NCBI RefSeq assembly: GCF_009601165.1
Contig: NZ_WIRE01000004.1
Span: 1-64,000 of the forward strand
Length of the DNA stretch: 64,000 nucleotides
Direction of reading: 5' to 3'
Source: Alcanivorax sediminis
GTDB taxonomy: Bacteria; Pseudomonadota; Gammaproteobacteria; Pseudomonadales; Alcanivoracaceae
Shown here: positions 45,374 through 56,276 of the stretch, in pieces
Numbering within the stretch: the first letter of the stretch is position 1
How the letters are laid out: every line of letters starts with the position of its first letter
Notes under the pieces: generated by a model
Database searches by the model: none
The model's input: only the letters and a program-made list of their open reading frames with translations
What the model was told of the DNA's origin: nothing
Position numbers and translations under genes: made by a program

Positions 45374-48034
45374 TCAGAAGCCGATGATAATCCCGGTGGG
45401 GGACTCTGCCATCAACTCCATCGTGGGTTCATTATTCTTTAGGTAATCGTTACCCAGGGCACCGGTGGAACTGCGCCCCCAGCACATCAGGGCACCATTG
45501 GTCATTAGGCCGCAGGCATTGCGCTCCCCCACGCTCAAGGCCGCGAGGGCCGCATTGTCGCCATTGAAACCGATAACGGTTGCCGGGGTGGCGGAGTCGA
45601 GCTGATTCCCTCGGCCGAGAGTGCCATCGCTGTTGCTGCCCCAACATTTAGCGCCGCTATTGCTGAGTCTTGCACAGGTAAAGTCCGAACCCACGCTGAC
45701 GTCGGTGGCGCTGGGAAGGCCCTGTACCTCAACCGGGGTGTAGGCATTTTCAGTCAGGCCGTCGCCCAGCTGGCCACTTCCATTGGCGCCCCAGCAGCGC
45801 ACGCTGCCGTTTTTCATGACGGCACAGCCGTGGTTCCACTCCAGCGACAGGCTTTTTGCGCGGCTGGCATCGCTACTGCCGTCGATACCGGCGACAACGG
45901 TGGGTGTGTCCAACTGATAGACCTGGTCATCACCAACCCCGAGGCGACCGTCGCTGTTCGAGCCCCAGCACTTTACGGCTCCAGTATCGAGCAGGGCGCA
46001 GCTGTTGTATTCGCCCACATCGATCTGAGTTGCACGGGCAGTAACGCCATCAAGGCTGGTCACATCGACGGGCTGGTAGCTCTCTGTGGTAACGGTACTA
46101 TCTATGCCCAGCTGACCATCGTAGTTTTCTCCCCAGCACTTCACTGCACCCGTTTCCATGAGGGCGCAGGCGTGGCTGTAACCAATAGCGACGGCGGTGG
46201 CTTTTGTGGTGCCATCCAGGCCGTAAACGTTGGTCGGGCTGGCGTTCTTGCTGATGTTGGGATCCTGGCCGAGCATGCCGTAATCATTGTAGCCCCAGCA
46301 TTGCACAGCCCCCGTGCTCAGCACTGCACAGGCGGAAGAATAACCGCGAGAAATGTGCGTCGCGGTGGCACTGATGCCATCAATGCCCGATACCGCCATG
46401 GGCGTATCGGTAAACTCCAGCGCGGTCTGGTTTTGTCCGGTGCCGAGGACGCCATTGTCGTTGGTGCCCCAGCATGACAGGGCTCCGCTGGTGTCGATGG
46501 CGCAACCGCCATCCTGGCCCATATCGAGTGCTATCGCGTGTGCATCGGTGCCGTTGAACAGGGATACCGGGCGAGGGCTGCTCTGGCTGTCCCAGTTGCC
46601 CAGGCCCAGCCTGCCGTATAGGGCGTAGCCCCAGCACATGACACCGCCGGTCTCAAGGGTGGCGCAAGTCCGGTTGGCATTATTCGTCACCTTGGCGACA
46701 CTGCGGTTCACGCCATCCAGGCCGATGACTGCAACAGGCGAGAGTCGGTGTTCGGTGGTGCCGTCACCAACAATGCCGTAATCGTTTTCCCCCCAGCATT
46801 TCAGTGCACCGGTTTCCATCGCTGCACAATTAGCTGAGATCGCGATGGCCGTGGTGTCGGGTGTCAGTCCATCAATACCGTCGACTTTTTGCGGTGCCGC
46901 GCTGGAGGCACCCACGAAGCTGTTGCTACCGAGGCTGCCATTGCCGTTATAGCCCCAGCAGACAACGTCATCATTTTCCAGCAGGGCGCAGGTGTGGTTG
47001 CTGGCGCTGGCAATGGCTGTTGCAGATTTGGCGGCGCTGCTGCCATCCAGTGAGCCGTCGCTGAGCTGGAAGAATTGATTGTTGCCACCACATTCGACGG
47101 CGCCGTTGTCGAGCAAGGCACAGACATGGGCCGCACCAGAAGCAATCGCGGTGGCGACCTTGGTAATGCCGTCTATGGGGGTGGAGGCTGGGGTGTCACC
47201 ATCTCCGATATCGACACCGCTTGCCCACTCCCCCCAGCAGGTCAGGGCGCCTGTGGCCAGCAGTGCGCAGCTGTGTCGTTCACCCGCGCTGACCTTGGTG
47301 GCATTGCTGATGCCGTCCACAGCCAGAGGGATCGCCGATCCAGAGGTTGAGCTGTTGCCCATCTGGCCACGAGAGTCCTGTCCCCAGCACTCCACGGCGC
47401 CATTCTCCAGGGCGACGCAGGTGTGATAATCCCCGGTGGCCACATCGACCACGGACAGTGCTGTCAAGGATGCGTTGTATTTACTTATGCGGGTTGGGAC
47501 GTAGACGATATCCGGGTCATAGTTTGCGGCCGCGATACCGGAGGTGTTTCTTCCCCAGCAATAGATTTGTTTGCTGTCTCGCAGCAGGCAGGAGTGACTG
47601 CGTCCGACACTTACCTTGCTGACCTGGTCTATGGGGGCATCATAATTGACATGGGTGTAAAGCGTCTGGCCTCCGGTGGTGACGGAGATCTCGGTCTGGC
47701 CTTCGCCTGCGGCGACACCGGGTGCAACGAAGCGCAGTTGTGAATCCGCGGCGATCAGCAGCTCGGCAGGCTCGCCATTGACGGCGACGGCGCTGGTGTT
47801 TTCCAGGGAAACCCCCGCGATTTCCAGCACATAATCCTTGCCGGTGCTCGGAACTTTATTCTGATAAACAGTGAAGATTTCCGGTGTGGCGGGTTTGATG
47901 CCGACTGAGCTTGTGTTGTTGCCGGCAGCGCTTCCCCCTCCGCCGCCACCGCCACAGGCGGAGACCAGTGCTCCGATGAACAAAATCGTCAGTGGTTGTT
48001 GTATGGGGGGCTTCCCCAGTGATGCCCAATTCAT
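45374..48034 (-). CDS. RCC1-repeat lipoprotein with 14 Cys-paired repeats
   Basis: An 886-residue lipoprotein (lipobox LVSAC, Cys27, then a poly-Gly linker). Residues about 45-135 look like an IPT/TIG-type beta domain (VLEIAGVSLENTSAVAVNG). The rest is RCC1/ATS1-like: I count 14 units of the form CALLxTGAVKCWGxNxxGxLG, each with two cysteines about 11 residues apart, except unit 4, which has CGG for CWG. Fourteen equals two seven-bladed propellers. The cysteines could form a disulfide in each blade, fitting an oxidising location outside the cytoplasm. The ATG at 48034 has AGGAGGG. Function unknown; surface adhesion or binding is plausible. Confidence 0.88.
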   Translation of the reverse strand: MNWASLGKPPIQQPLTILFIGALVSACGGGGGGGSAAGNNTSSVGIKPATPEIFTVYQNKVPSTGKDYVLEIAGVSLENTSAVAVNGEPAELLIAADSQLRFVAPGVAAGEGQTEISVTTGGQTLYTHVNYDAPIDQVSKVSVGRSHSCLLRDSKQIYCWGRNTSGIAAANYDPDIVYVPTRISKYNASLTALSVVDVATGDYHTCVALENGAVECWGQDSRGQMGNSSTSGSAIPLAVDGISNATKVSAGERHSCALLATGALTCWGEWASGVDIGDGDTPASTPIDGITKVATAIASGAAHVCALLDNGAVECGGNNQFFQLSDGSLDGSSAAKSATAIASASNHTCALLENDDVVCWGYNGNGSLGSNSFVGASSAAPQKVDGIDGLTPDTTAIAISANCAAMETGALKCWGENDYGIVGDGTTEHRLSPVAVIGLDGVNRSVAKVTNNANRTCATLETGGVMCWGYALYGRLGLGNWDSQSSPRPVSLFNGTDAHAIALDMGQDGGCAIDTSGALSCWGTNDNGVLGTGQNQTALEFTDTPMAVSGIDGISATATHISRGYSSACAVLSTGAVQCWGYNDYGMLGQDPNISKNASPTNVYGLDGTTKATAVAIGYSHACALMETGAVKCWGENYDGQLGIDSTVTTESYQPVDVTSLDGVTARATQIDVGEYNSCALLDTGAVKCWGSNSDGRLGVGDDQVYQLDTPTVVAGIDGSSDASRAKSLSLEWNHGCAVMKNGSVRCWGANGSGQLGDGLTENAYTPVEVQGLPSATDVSVGSDFTCARLSNSGAKCWGSNSDGTLGRGNQLDSATPATVIGFNGDNAALAALSVGERNACGLMTNGALMCWGRSSTGALGNDYLKNNEPTMELMAESPTGIIIGF

Positions 48035-48239
48035 AGTCCCTCCTTTTACTGAGCTTGAGCAAGTCAGTACCGGTGTCTTGATACGCATAAATTATTTTAT
48101 CGGTGGGTATGAGGGGGCGAATCACTCTGAAGGGTGAATTCAGGCTGATCGAGCGCAGGTGGGCGACTTGAAGGAGGCGCACAGAAGATCGTCCCGGGCG
48201 GGCCTCCGGGTCAGGCGGGAACGGACTGTCGACCAGTGG

Positions 48240-48386
48240 TTAGTGGTCGACAGAGTCGCTATGGTGGGCTTGCTCCATCATGCCGGATTCCATATCGGTC
48301 ATGGGCATGGGCTCGTCCGTGGTCAGGCCGATGATGATGAGAATCACCACTGCAATAACAAACGCCGCACCGAGTAAGTGTTTCAT
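48240..48386 (-). CDS. 48-residue membrane protein with Met/His-rich tail
   Basis: A very small protein: residues 3-22 are one hydrophobic helix (HLLGAAFVIAVVILIIIG), followed by a tail rich in Met, Asp and His, with MPMTDMESGMMEQAHH near the end. The tail composition suggests soft-metal (copper or silver) binding, but this is inference. The ATG at 48386 has GAGGTG upstream. It follows the cyclic-nucleotide-domain gene's reading direction neither closely nor in an evident operon: it lies 36 bases upstream of the end of that minus-strand gene's neighbour region and starts 147 bases before it stops at 48240. Its size makes the gene call moderate. Confidence 0.6.
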   Translation of the reverse strand: MKHLLGAAFVIAVVILIIIGLTTDEPMPMTDMESGMMEQAHHSDSVDH

Positions 48387-48422
48387 GACAACACCTCTTT
48401 TCATCGTCGGTGGCGGCGTCAA

Positions 48423-49205
48423 TCAGGCTGACAGTTCCACCACCTGTCCATTGAGCGTTTTGATCTGCCGGGCCATATCGGACAGCAGGCTGTGAATCAT
48501 GCCCGGGTTGGAACGAATCAGGTCCTTGAACTCGTGTTTGGGTACCTTCACCACGGAGCAGCGCGTTTTGGCGCGCACCGTGGCGCTGCGAGGGGAGTGG
48601 GTAAGCAGGGCAATGGCGCCGACCACTTCTCCTTCGCTGACTGACCCGACAACCACGTCATCCACCAGTACATCGGCTTCGCCTTCGAACAGGCTGAGCA
48701 CGTAGTCTGCTGGCTCGCCCTGACGAATGATCACATCCCGTGGCTCGAAATAGGCAAAGCCGGTGGTGGTGTAGGATTCCTCTGGAATATGGGCCGCCAG
48801 CAGTCTCACCAGCATGGCCTGTTGGGTCGTCAGAATACGGGTCCACAGGCGAGCCAGTTGAACATCTTCCAGAATCGCTTCTACCAGTTTGACCGTCGGG
48901 TAGGCTGCCAGCAATACCGCGCTTTCTGCATAGTAGGTGATTTCGTTGTTGCCGGCGTCGGGGAGAATCAAGTCCCCTTCATCCCAGATAAACAACTTTC
49001 TGTCCTGGCAGCGCATACCCAGCATACCGCCCTTGATGACATAGGTGGTGTCTTCGCACATGCCGTGGCGGAAGGCGTCGTCAGTCGGGATAAGGGGTAG
49101 CGTTTGCGGTTGCAGGGGCAGCTGCCCGATGAGCTCGTTCACCTGGCGCTTGTACATCCGGGACAAGGCGGCAAAACCGCCACTGGCTTCGGCCACAGAT
49201 ATCAT
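48423..49205 (-). CDS. cyclic nucleotide-binding domain protein without HTH
   Basis: A 260-residue protein. Residues about 145-240 form a cyclic nucleotide-binding (CAP_ED) domain: EPRDVIIRQGEPADYVLSLFEGEADVLV, then GSVSEGEVVGAIALLTHSPRSATVRA with the phosphate-binding-cassette SATV. The N-terminal part (about 50-90, TYVIKGGMLGMR) looks like a second, degenerate copy. No helix-turn-helix follows, so it is not a CRP-type DNA-binding regulator. The small Met/His-rich gene starts 36 bases after its stop on the same strand and is probably in one transcript. Confidence 0.85.
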   Translation of the reverse strand: MISVAEASGGFAALSRMYKRQVNELIGQLPLQPQTLPLIPTDDAFRHGMCEDTTYVIKGGMLGMRCQDRKLFIWDEGDLILPDAGNNEITYYAESAVLLAAYPTVKLVEAILEDVQLARLWTRILTTQQAMLVRLLAAHIPEESYTTTGFAYFEPRDVIIRQGEPADYVLSLFEGEADVLVDDVVVGSVSEGEVVGAIALLTHSPRSATVRAKTRCSVVKVPKHEFKDLIRSNPGMIHSLLSDMARQIKTLNGQVVELSA

Positions 49206-49285
49206 ACTTTGCCTCTAGGACTGTGTTGTTTTCCTCGAGTATGCAGGAAGAAAGCATTAGGAAACAGGACGAGGTTGGCAGATGT

Positions 49286-49495
49286 GCACGCCGGACGCGA
49301 GACGCCAGATGCCTGGCGTGGAAAGACAAAAGCGCCTTGTTCCGTTTGCTGGACAGGGATGGATGGCAAGAAAGTTTTGTCGTGGATCAAAGGGGGGGGC
49401 GGGTTGGTCAGACCTCCGACTGGCCCTAAAAAGCCCGCCCGGTTTTTCCGGACGGGCTTTTAACGTGTTGCATCAAGTGTGCTGCGTGATGCATC
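49286..49495. repeat. two heptad arrays around a terminator
   Basis: Left array 49286-49321 (GACGCC type): ACGCCGG, ACGCGAG, ACGCCAG, ATGCCTG; its end folds as ACGCCAG-ATGC-CTGGCGT. Right array 49464-49495 (AACACGC type) read on the minus strand from the crotonase stop: GATGCAT, CACGCAG, CACACTT, GATGCAA, CACG. The types differ, so the arrays do not pair with each other. Confidence 0.7.
49428..49462. terminator. terminator downstream of the crotonase gene
   Basis: AAGCCCG-C-CCGG and CCGG-A-CGGGCTT pair around TTTTT, with A5 on one side and T4 on the other. It likely ends the minus-strand gatCAB-crotonase transcript. Confidence 0.85.
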
Positions 49496-49499
49496 TCTC

Positions 49500-50315
49500 T
49501 CAATAATCGCGCTCTCGAGGCAAGAACTCTGGCGGCTGCTTTTTCTTGCCAGCGGCCAGGGCGCGGCGATAATTCTTGCCGCGCATCAGTTTGAATTGCA
49601 TCTTGCTTTCGATATCGAATGCCTGGGATTCGGACGCATTCCAGGTTTTGTGGAACAGGCTCTTGCCGGCACTGATGCCATCGGGAGAACGCGTCTTGAT
49701 GGCCTCGGCCAGCTTCTCGGCTTCTTCGAGCGGGTTGTTCGCCACCCGGGTGACCAGATTCAGCTGTTTGGCTTCTTCGCCACTGAACAGTCGGCCCGTC
49801 ATGGTCAGTTCCTTGGCCACATCCATGGGGACCAGCTCCCGAAGGGTAACCGTGCCAGTCATGTCCGGGATGAGGCCCCACTTGATTTCCATGATGGACA
49901 TTTCGCAGTCGGGGGTGGCAAAACGGAAATCCGCCGCCAGGGCAATCTGCATGCCCCCGCCATAACAGTAACCGTGCAATACCGCGATCACCGGAACCGG
50001 TAGCTCTCGCCAGCACCAGCAGACTTCCTGAAACAGGTTGGTCTTCTTGATGCCGTACTTGGTAAAGCCCTTGAGGACTTTTAATGGTTGCGTCATCACA
50101 GTGCCGAAATCCAGGCCGGCACAGAATGCTTTGCCGTCACCTTGCAGGATGACAACGCGCAGGGAGCGATCTTTCTTCACCGCCTTGGCGGCGTCGATCA
50201 GGCCTTCCATCATGTCGAAATCCAGGCCGTTATATTTATCGGCGCGACTTAACGTGATGTAGGCAATGTCGTTTTTCTTTTCCAGAGTGACGCGATTACG
50301 GAAAGTTTGAGTCAT
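49500..50315 (-). CDS. crotonase/enoyl-CoA hydratase family protein
   Basis: A 271-residue crotonase-fold protein. The oxyanion-hole segments are GKAFCAGLDFG and LHGYCYGGGMQIALAAD. The second acidic catalytic position is near EIKWGLIPDMTGTVTL, where an Asp follows Pro, as in dienoyl-CoA isomerase-like members. It therefore acts on an acyl-CoA, but hydratase versus isomerase cannot be decided. The ATG at 50315 begins MTQTFRN; upstream in-frame codons are repeat sequence. It lies after gatB on the same strand. Confidence 0.88.
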   Translation of the reverse strand: MTQTFRNRVTLEKKNDIAYITLSRADKYNGLDFDMMEGLIDAAKAVKKDRSLRVVILQGDGKAFCAGLDFGTVMTQPLKVLKGFTKYGIKKTNLFQEVCWCWRELPVPVIAVLHGYCYGGGMQIALAADFRFATPDCEMSIMEIKWGLIPDMTGTVTLRELVPMDVAKELTMTGRLFSGEEAKQLNLVTRVANNPLEEAEKLAEAIKTRSPDGISAGKSLFHKTWNASESQAFDIESKMQFKLMRGKNYRRALAAGKKKQPPEFLPRERDY

Positions 50316-50328
50316 GGTTGAGTTCCAT

Positions 50329-50399
50329 GCCTGATGCTCGACGCCAGCGGCCCGACGCAATTCGTACATTGCGTCGGCCGTCTGGTTCGGCGACCGGCG
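50329..50399. repeat. heptad-repeat hairpin (GACGCC type)
   Basis: A 71-base inverted element filling the gap between the gatB stop and the crotonase start. The inner CCGACGCAAT (50352-50361) and ATTGCGTCGG (50368-50377) pair perfectly around TCGTAC. Outward, degenerate units such as CTCGACGCCAGCGG and its partner CCGTCTGGTTCGG continue. Confidence 0.75.
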
Positions 50400-51860
50400 T
50401 TATCCCAGTTTGTCCTTCAACAGCTGGTTGAGCTGTTGCGGATTGGCTTTGCCTTGCGTGGCCTTCATGGCCTGACCAACGAAGAATCCGATTTTTTTCT
50501 TTTTCTTGTCGTCGTCTGAACTGCGGTAATCTTCAACCTGCGGAGCGTTATTGGCGATGATGTCGTCAACAATTTTTTCCAACTCACCGCTGTCGCTCAT
50601 CTGCTTGAGGCCTTTGGTTTCAATGATGACATCCGGGTCACCCTCGCCGGCCCAGCACGCTTCGAATACCTGCTTGGCAATCTTGGAACTGATGGTGCCA
50701 TCCTTGAGGCGGGCAATCAGCTGGCCCAACTGTTCAGCGGAAACCGGGCTGTCGGTAATGGGCTTCTCTTCTGCATTCAGCCTTGCAGCCAGTTCTCCCA
50801 TTACCCAGTTGGCGGCCAGCTTGGCGTCGTTGCCGGCTTTGGCGGCGCCTTCAAAAAATGCAGCGGTGGCTAGATCTCCAGAGAGCAGATCCGCGTCATA
50901 CTCGGACAGCTGGTAGTCGGCCATGAACCGCTCCTTGCGCGCGCCAGGCAATTCCGGCATGGCGGCTTTCAGGGCGTCCAGATCCGCATCGGTGATTTCC
51001 ACTGGCAGCAGGTCCGGGCAGGGGAAGTAACGGTAATCGTTGGCGTCTTCCTTGCTGCGCATGGAGCGTGCGGTGTGGGTATCACCGTTGTAGAGGCGGG
51101 TTTCCTGAACAATCTCGCCGCCGTCTTCTAGCACATCAATCTGACGTTCCACTTCGAGCTTGATGGCGCGTTCCATGAAGCGGAAGGAGTTCAGGTTTTT
51201 GGTTTCGGTACGGGTACCGAGCGGCTCGCCAGGCTTGCGAATGGAAACGTTCACATCAAAGCGCATGTTGCCCTGGGACATGTCGCCATCGCAGATGCCG
51301 ATGGACGTGACAATGGCGTGCAGTTTTTTTGCAAACGCCACCGCTTCTTCTGCGTTGCTCATGTCCGGTTCGGTGACCACTTCGATTAGCGGGGTGCCAG
51401 CGCGGTTCAGATCAATGCCGGTCATGCCATGAAAGTCTTCATGCAGGGATTTCCCCGCATCTTCTTCCAGGTGGGCATGATGAATACGGACAATTTTTTT
51501 CTCGCCCTCCCCACCTTCATTGCCCTTCGGGGCCAGCTGCACTTCAACGACACCTGCGCCAACGATGGGCTTGTCCAGCTGGGTGGTCTGGTAGCCTTTG
51601 GGCAGATCCGGATAGAAATAATTTTTCCGCTCGAACACGCTGTGTCGGCAGATGTCCGCATTGATGGCAAGGCCGAACAGCGCCGCTTTGCGTACCGCTT
51701 CCCTGTTCACTACTGGCAGGGTGCCGGGCATGCCTAGGTCTACCAGCGAAGCCTGGGTGTTGGGCTCTGCGCCAGTGGACAGCTTGCTGCCGGAAAACAG
51801 TTTGCTGGTGGTATTGAGCTGGACGTGAATTTCCAGACCGATCACGACTTCCCAACTCAT
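50400..51860 (-). CDS. gatB: Asp-tRNA(Asn)/Glu-tRNA(Gln) amidotransferase subunit B
   Basis: A 486-residue subunit that binds mischarged tRNA and phosphorylates it for amidation. The N-terminal [15 protein letters not shown], the metal-binding [26 protein letters not shown] and the C-terminal YqeY-like helical domain with [12 protein letters not shown] are typical. It overlaps the gatA stop by 4 bases. Together with GatA and GatC it shows that Gln- or Asn-tRNA is made by transamidation here. Confidence 0.98.
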   Translation of the reverse strand: MSWEVVIGLEIHVQLNTTSKLFSGSKLSTGAEPNTQASLVDLGMPGTLPVVNREAVRKAALFGLAINADICRHSVFERKNYFYPDLPKGYQTTQLDKPIVGAGVVEVQLAPKGNEGGEGEKKIVRIHHAHLEEDAGKSLHEDFHGMTGIDLNRAGTPLIEVVTEPDMSNAEEAVAFAKKLHAIVTSIGICDGDMSQGNMRFDVNVSIRKPGEPLGTRTETKNLNSFRFMERAIKLEVERQIDVLEDGGEIVQETRLYNGDTHTARSMRSKEDANDYRYFPCPDLLPVEITDADLDALKAAMPELPGARKERFMADYQLSEYDADLLSGDLATAAFFEGAAKAGNDAKLAANWVMGELAARLNAEEKPITDSPVSAEQLGQLIARLKDGTISSKIAKQVFEACWAGEGDPDVIIETKGLKQMSDSGELEKIVDDIIANNAPQVEDYRSSDDDKKKKKIGFFVGQAMKATQGKANPQQLNQLLKDKLG

Positions 51861-53335
51861 TGTTCACCTCCAAAAGCCGGTAGCTGACGATGCCAGTCCG
51901 TCGCTTGCTGATACTTGTGCGCCACGTTGAGAATCTGGCCTTCACGGAAATAGTTGCCGATCACCTGGGTGCCGGTGGGCAGGCCGTTGATGAAACCGGT
52001 GGGCATGGACAAGGCGGGGAGGCCGGCAAGGTTCACGCCGATGGTGAAGACGTCGGCCATGTACATGCTGACTGGATCATCTTTCTTGGCGCCAAGCTTG
52101 AATGCGGTCTCCGGGGCGGTGGGGCCCATCAGCACATCCACCTTTTCAAAGGCGCGGGCAAAGTCGTCACGAATCAGGCGACGAACCTGCTGAGCGCGAC
52201 GGTAGTAGGCGTCGTAATAACCGGCGGACAGCGCATAGGTGCCCACCAGGATACGGCGCTTTACTTCGTCACCAAATCCTTCGGAACGGGAGCGCTTGTA
52301 GAGGTCCTCCAGATCCTGCGGATCGTCACAGCGATGGCCGAAACGTACGCCATCGAAACGGCTCAGGTTGGAGCTGGCTTCGGCGGGGGCGATCACGTAA
52401 TAGGCGGGCACGGACAGCTTGATGCTGGGCAGGGATACCGACACCACTTTGGCGCCCAGTTTTTCCAGTTCGCGAATGGCGGCACGGCTGTTGTCAGCGA
52501 TGGCGCCGTCCAGCGTAGCGGGGAAGAATTCTTCCGGGATGCCGATGGTCAGGCCGCTGATATCCTCATTCAGGGCGCCAAGATAATCGTCCACTTTTTC
52601 ATTCAGGCTGGTGGAGTCACGGTGGTCATGACCCGCCATGGCCTGCAGCATCAGCGCACAGTCTTCCGCGCTCTGGCCCATGGGGCCGGCCTGATCCAGG
52701 CTGGAGGCAAAAGCGATCATGCCCCAGCGGGAAACCCGGCCATAGGTGGGTTTAAGGCCGGTGACATTGTTCAGTGCCGCCGGCTGGCGAATGGAGCCGC
52801 CAGTGTCCGTGCCGGTAGCGGCGGGGGCCAGACGTGCCCCCAGGCACGCTGCGGCACCACCGGAGGAGCCGCCGGGAACCCGTTCCAGATCCCAAGGGTT
52901 TTTCACTGCGCCGTACCAGCTGGTTTCATTGGAGGAGCCCATGGCGAACTCATCCATGTTGGTCTTGCCCAGCATGACGGCGCCTTCGGCGGCCATCTTT
53001 TCCACCACGGTGGCGGTGTAGGGCGCAATAAAGCTGTCCAGCATCTTCGAGCCACAGCTGGTGCGTACACCTTCGGTGCAGAAGATGTCCTTGTGGGCGA
53101 TGGGCAGGCCGGTGAGAAGGCCGGCCTGGCCGGCGGCAATGGCCTGGTCAGCGGCGTCGGCCTGGGCCAGTGCCTGCTCTTCAGTGACGGTGATGAAGCT
53201 GTTCAGCTCACCATCAAATTGCTTGATGCGGGCCAGAAAGTGTTCGGTGAGCTCCCGGGAAGAGTACTCGCCGTTGGCGAGACCGGCCTTGAGTTCAGTC
53301 AGAGTCTTGTCGTGCATGGCGTTGCTTGTTCCCAT
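51857..53335 (-). CDS. gatA: Asp-tRNA(Asn)/Glu-tRNA(Gln) amidotransferase subunit A
   Basis: A 492-residue amidase-signature glutaminase of GatCAB. The catalytic Lys is in [10 protein letters not shown], the Ser residues are in [15 protein letters not shown] and [12 protein letters not shown]. The start ATG at 53335 shares one base with the gatC stop (TAATG), so translation is coupled; MHDKTL six codons on is a less likely start. Confidence 0.98.
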   Translation of the reverse strand: MGTSNAMHDKTLTELKAGLANGEYSSRELTEHFLARIKQFDGELNSFITVTEEQALAQADAADQAIAAGQAGLLTGLPIAHKDIFCTEGVRTSCGSKMLDSFIAPYTATVVEKMAAEGAVMLGKTNMDEFAMGSSNETSWYGAVKNPWDLERVPGGSSGGAAACLGARLAPAATGTDTGGSIRQPAALNNVTGLKPTYGRVSRWGMIAFASSLDQAGPMGQSAEDCALMLQAMAGHDHRDSTSLNEKVDDYLGALNEDISGLTIGIPEEFFPATLDGAIADNSRAAIRELEKLGAKVVSVSLPSIKLSVPAYYVIAPAEASSNLSRFDGVRFGHRCDDPQDLEDLYKRSRSEGFGDEVKRRILVGTYALSAGYYDAYYRRAQQVRRLIRDDFARAFEKVDVLMGPTAPETAFKLGAKKDDPVSMYMADVFTIGVNLAGLPALSMPTGFINGLPTGTQVIGNYFREGQILNVAHKYQQATDWHRQLPAFGGEQ

Positions 53336-53622
53336 TATTCGATCACCCGGGGTACCAGGAAGCAGCCTTCTTCGGCGGCAGGGGCAATTTCAAGAGCCTT
53401 GTCGCGAATATTCGGCTCGCTGACCACGTCTTCACGCAGCGGCTGGGTCACGTCCAGGGGATGGGCCATGGGCGCCACGTCGGCCACGTCGGCCTGCTGC
53501 AGCTCATCCACCATCGCAAGGATGTCATTGAGGCGGCTGGACAGGTCTTCGCTGTCTGCCGTGTCCACTTTCAGGCGAGCCAGGTGGGCAACCTGGGCTA
53601 CCACCTTGGAATCAATGGCCAT
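53335..53622 (-). CDS. gatC: Asp-tRNA(Asn)/Glu-tRNA(Gln) amidotransferase subunit C
   Basis: A 95-residue small subunit that stabilises GatA on Gat[29 protein letters not shown] and the LREDVV segment match the family. The ATG at 53622 has GGAG six bases upstream; an open frame of 11 more codons is not needed. It is the first gene of gatCAB and is divergent from mreB, the common arrangement. Confidence 0.95.
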   Translation of the reverse strand: MAIDSKVVAQVAHLARLKVDTADSEDLSSRLNDILAMVDELQQADVADVAPMAHPLDVTQPLREDVVSEPNIRDKALEIAPAAEEGCFLVPRVIE

Positions 53623-53666
53623 GGTTTTCTCCATGTAGGCATGGTGTCGGGGCACTATCTACAGGG

Positions 53667-53686
53667 GAGTGCAAAAGGGTGCACTC
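53667..53686. promoter_or_regulatory. inverted repeat in the gatC-mreB gap
   Basis: GAGTGCA and TGCACTC form a perfect 7-bp inverted repeat with a 6-base spacer, 45 bases upstream of gatC. A protein-binding site is possible; no known consensus matches. The remaining gap to mreB must contain divergent promoters, but none is clear. Confidence 0.35.
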
Positions 53687-53838
53687 GCCGATATGGGTCC
53701 GGAAAGCGGCAAAAAGTACCATAGACCGCCTATCCGCGACCACTGTCCGGCGGTGAGAAAGGGCCAGCAAAGCGGAGAGAAGCGTGACGCCATTGCTTGC
53801 CCAATGATCGCGCCGTTGCTAGAGTTGCGCCATCTTAG

Positions 53839-54944
<1,106 letters not shown>

Positions 54945-54945
<1 letters not shown>

Positions 54946-55793
54946 TGTCGGCTCCGGCCAATCCTCTTTACCGCCTCGTTGCTGCGCTGATCCTCTCCAT
55001 TTGTGTCATGGTGCTGGATCAGCGTACGCCGTGGGCGGAGCCGATACGCTACTTTCTGGGTGCCCTGACGGCCCCCGTGCATTACATTGCCCACCTGCCG
55101 GTGGATTCTGGCCAGTGGCTATCCGAGCAGGCGCAAAGCCGCTCCTCCCTCCTGGATGAAAACCGCCGTTTGCAGCGCAAATCCTTGATTCTGGAGCAGA
55201 AGGTCCAGCGTCTGGCCGTGCTGGAAGCAGAAAATGTTCGCTTGCGTGAGTTGCTCAATTCCTCCGCCAATCTGGATGCCAATGTCCTGGTGGCGGAGAT
55301 CATTGGCCTGGATGCAGACCCAAACCGGCAGGAGCTGGTGATTAACAAGGGCGCGGGCTCCGATGTGGTCACGGGACAGGCGGTGCTGGATGCCCAGGGG
55401 CTGATTGGTCAGGTGGTTGAGGCGGGCCCACTGAGCTCCCGGGTTCTGCTGCTGACCGATGCCAGTCATGCCATGAGTGTTCAGGTTAACCGCAACGGTG
55501 TGCGCGCGGTGCTGGCGGGTACCGGCCAGGTCGGTGGGCTGCGCTTGCTGTATGTGCCGGACACCGCGGACATCGAGGAAGGGGACCTGCTGGTGAGTAC
55601 CGGTCTCGGGCAACGCTATCCCCGCGGTTATCCGGTAGCCAAGGTGACCAGTGTCCGTCATCAGTCTGGCGCGGCCTTCGCCGAGATTACCGCAAGACCG
55701 ACTGCCCGTATTGATCGCGCAAGCCACGTTTTGCTGGTTCAGCCGTCCGCCCTGCCTGAGCGCAAGACCCCGGAGGTGAGTGATGAGGGATGA
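54945..55793 (+). CDS. mreC: rod shape-determining protein MreC
   Basis: A 282-residue periplasmic elongasome protein anchored by one helix (about residues 8-25). A coiled coil (about 55-105, with LLDENRRLQRKSLILEQ) leads to the beta-rich domain with VNKGAGSDVVTGQAV-like and VGQVVEAG-like segments. The start lies in the mreB stop (TGATG), and the mreD start lies 14 bases before its end. Confidence 0.95.
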
Positions 55794-56274
55794 TCGTCCC
55801 GCCGGCTCCGGCGTCATCATTGTGACTTTGCTGCTGGCGGCTTTGCTGGAAGTCGTCCCGCTGCCCGAGGCCATCAACTGGGTGCGTCCTGAGTGGATGC
55901 TGTTGGTGCTGGTCTACTGGGTATTGAGCTTGCCGCGCCGGGTGGGGGTGCTGTGGGGCTTCTTTGTGGGCCTGTATATGGATGTGCTCAGTGGCTCCAC
56001 GCTGGGGCAGTGGGGGCTCGGTTTCTCTCTGGGAGCCTACATCATGCTGCTGGCGTACAAGCGCATGCGGGTGTTTACGGTATTGCAGCAATGTGCGGTG
56101 GTCTTCCTGCTGGTGGGCTCGGTGAGCCTCCTGGCGTATCTGGTGCAGGAGTCCGTGGGGCGCACCCTCTATCCCCCCTACACCATCCTCTATTCTTCTC
56201 TGGCCAGTGCGGTTGCCTGGCGTCCAGTCTGTGCACTGCTGCGCTGGGTTCAGTTACGGTTTATTGTACGCTGA
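55780..56274 (+). CDS. mreD: rod shape-determining protein MreD
   Basis: A 164-residue integral membrane protein with about five helices, the usual MreD length. PEWMLLVLVYWVLSLPRRVG and WGFFVGLYMDVLSGSTLGQWG match the family. It ends the mreBCD operon and is followed directly by an AT-rich heptad element. Confidence 0.94.
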   Translation: MMRDDRPAGSGVIIVTLLLAALLEVVPLPEAINWVRPEWMLLVLVYWVLSLPRRVGVLWGFFVGLYMDVLSGSTLGQWGLGFSLGAYIMLLAYKRMRVFTVLQQCAVVFLLVGSVSLLAYLVQESVGRTLYPPYTILYSSLASAVAWRPVCALLRWVQLRFIVR

Positions 56275-56276
56275 AC

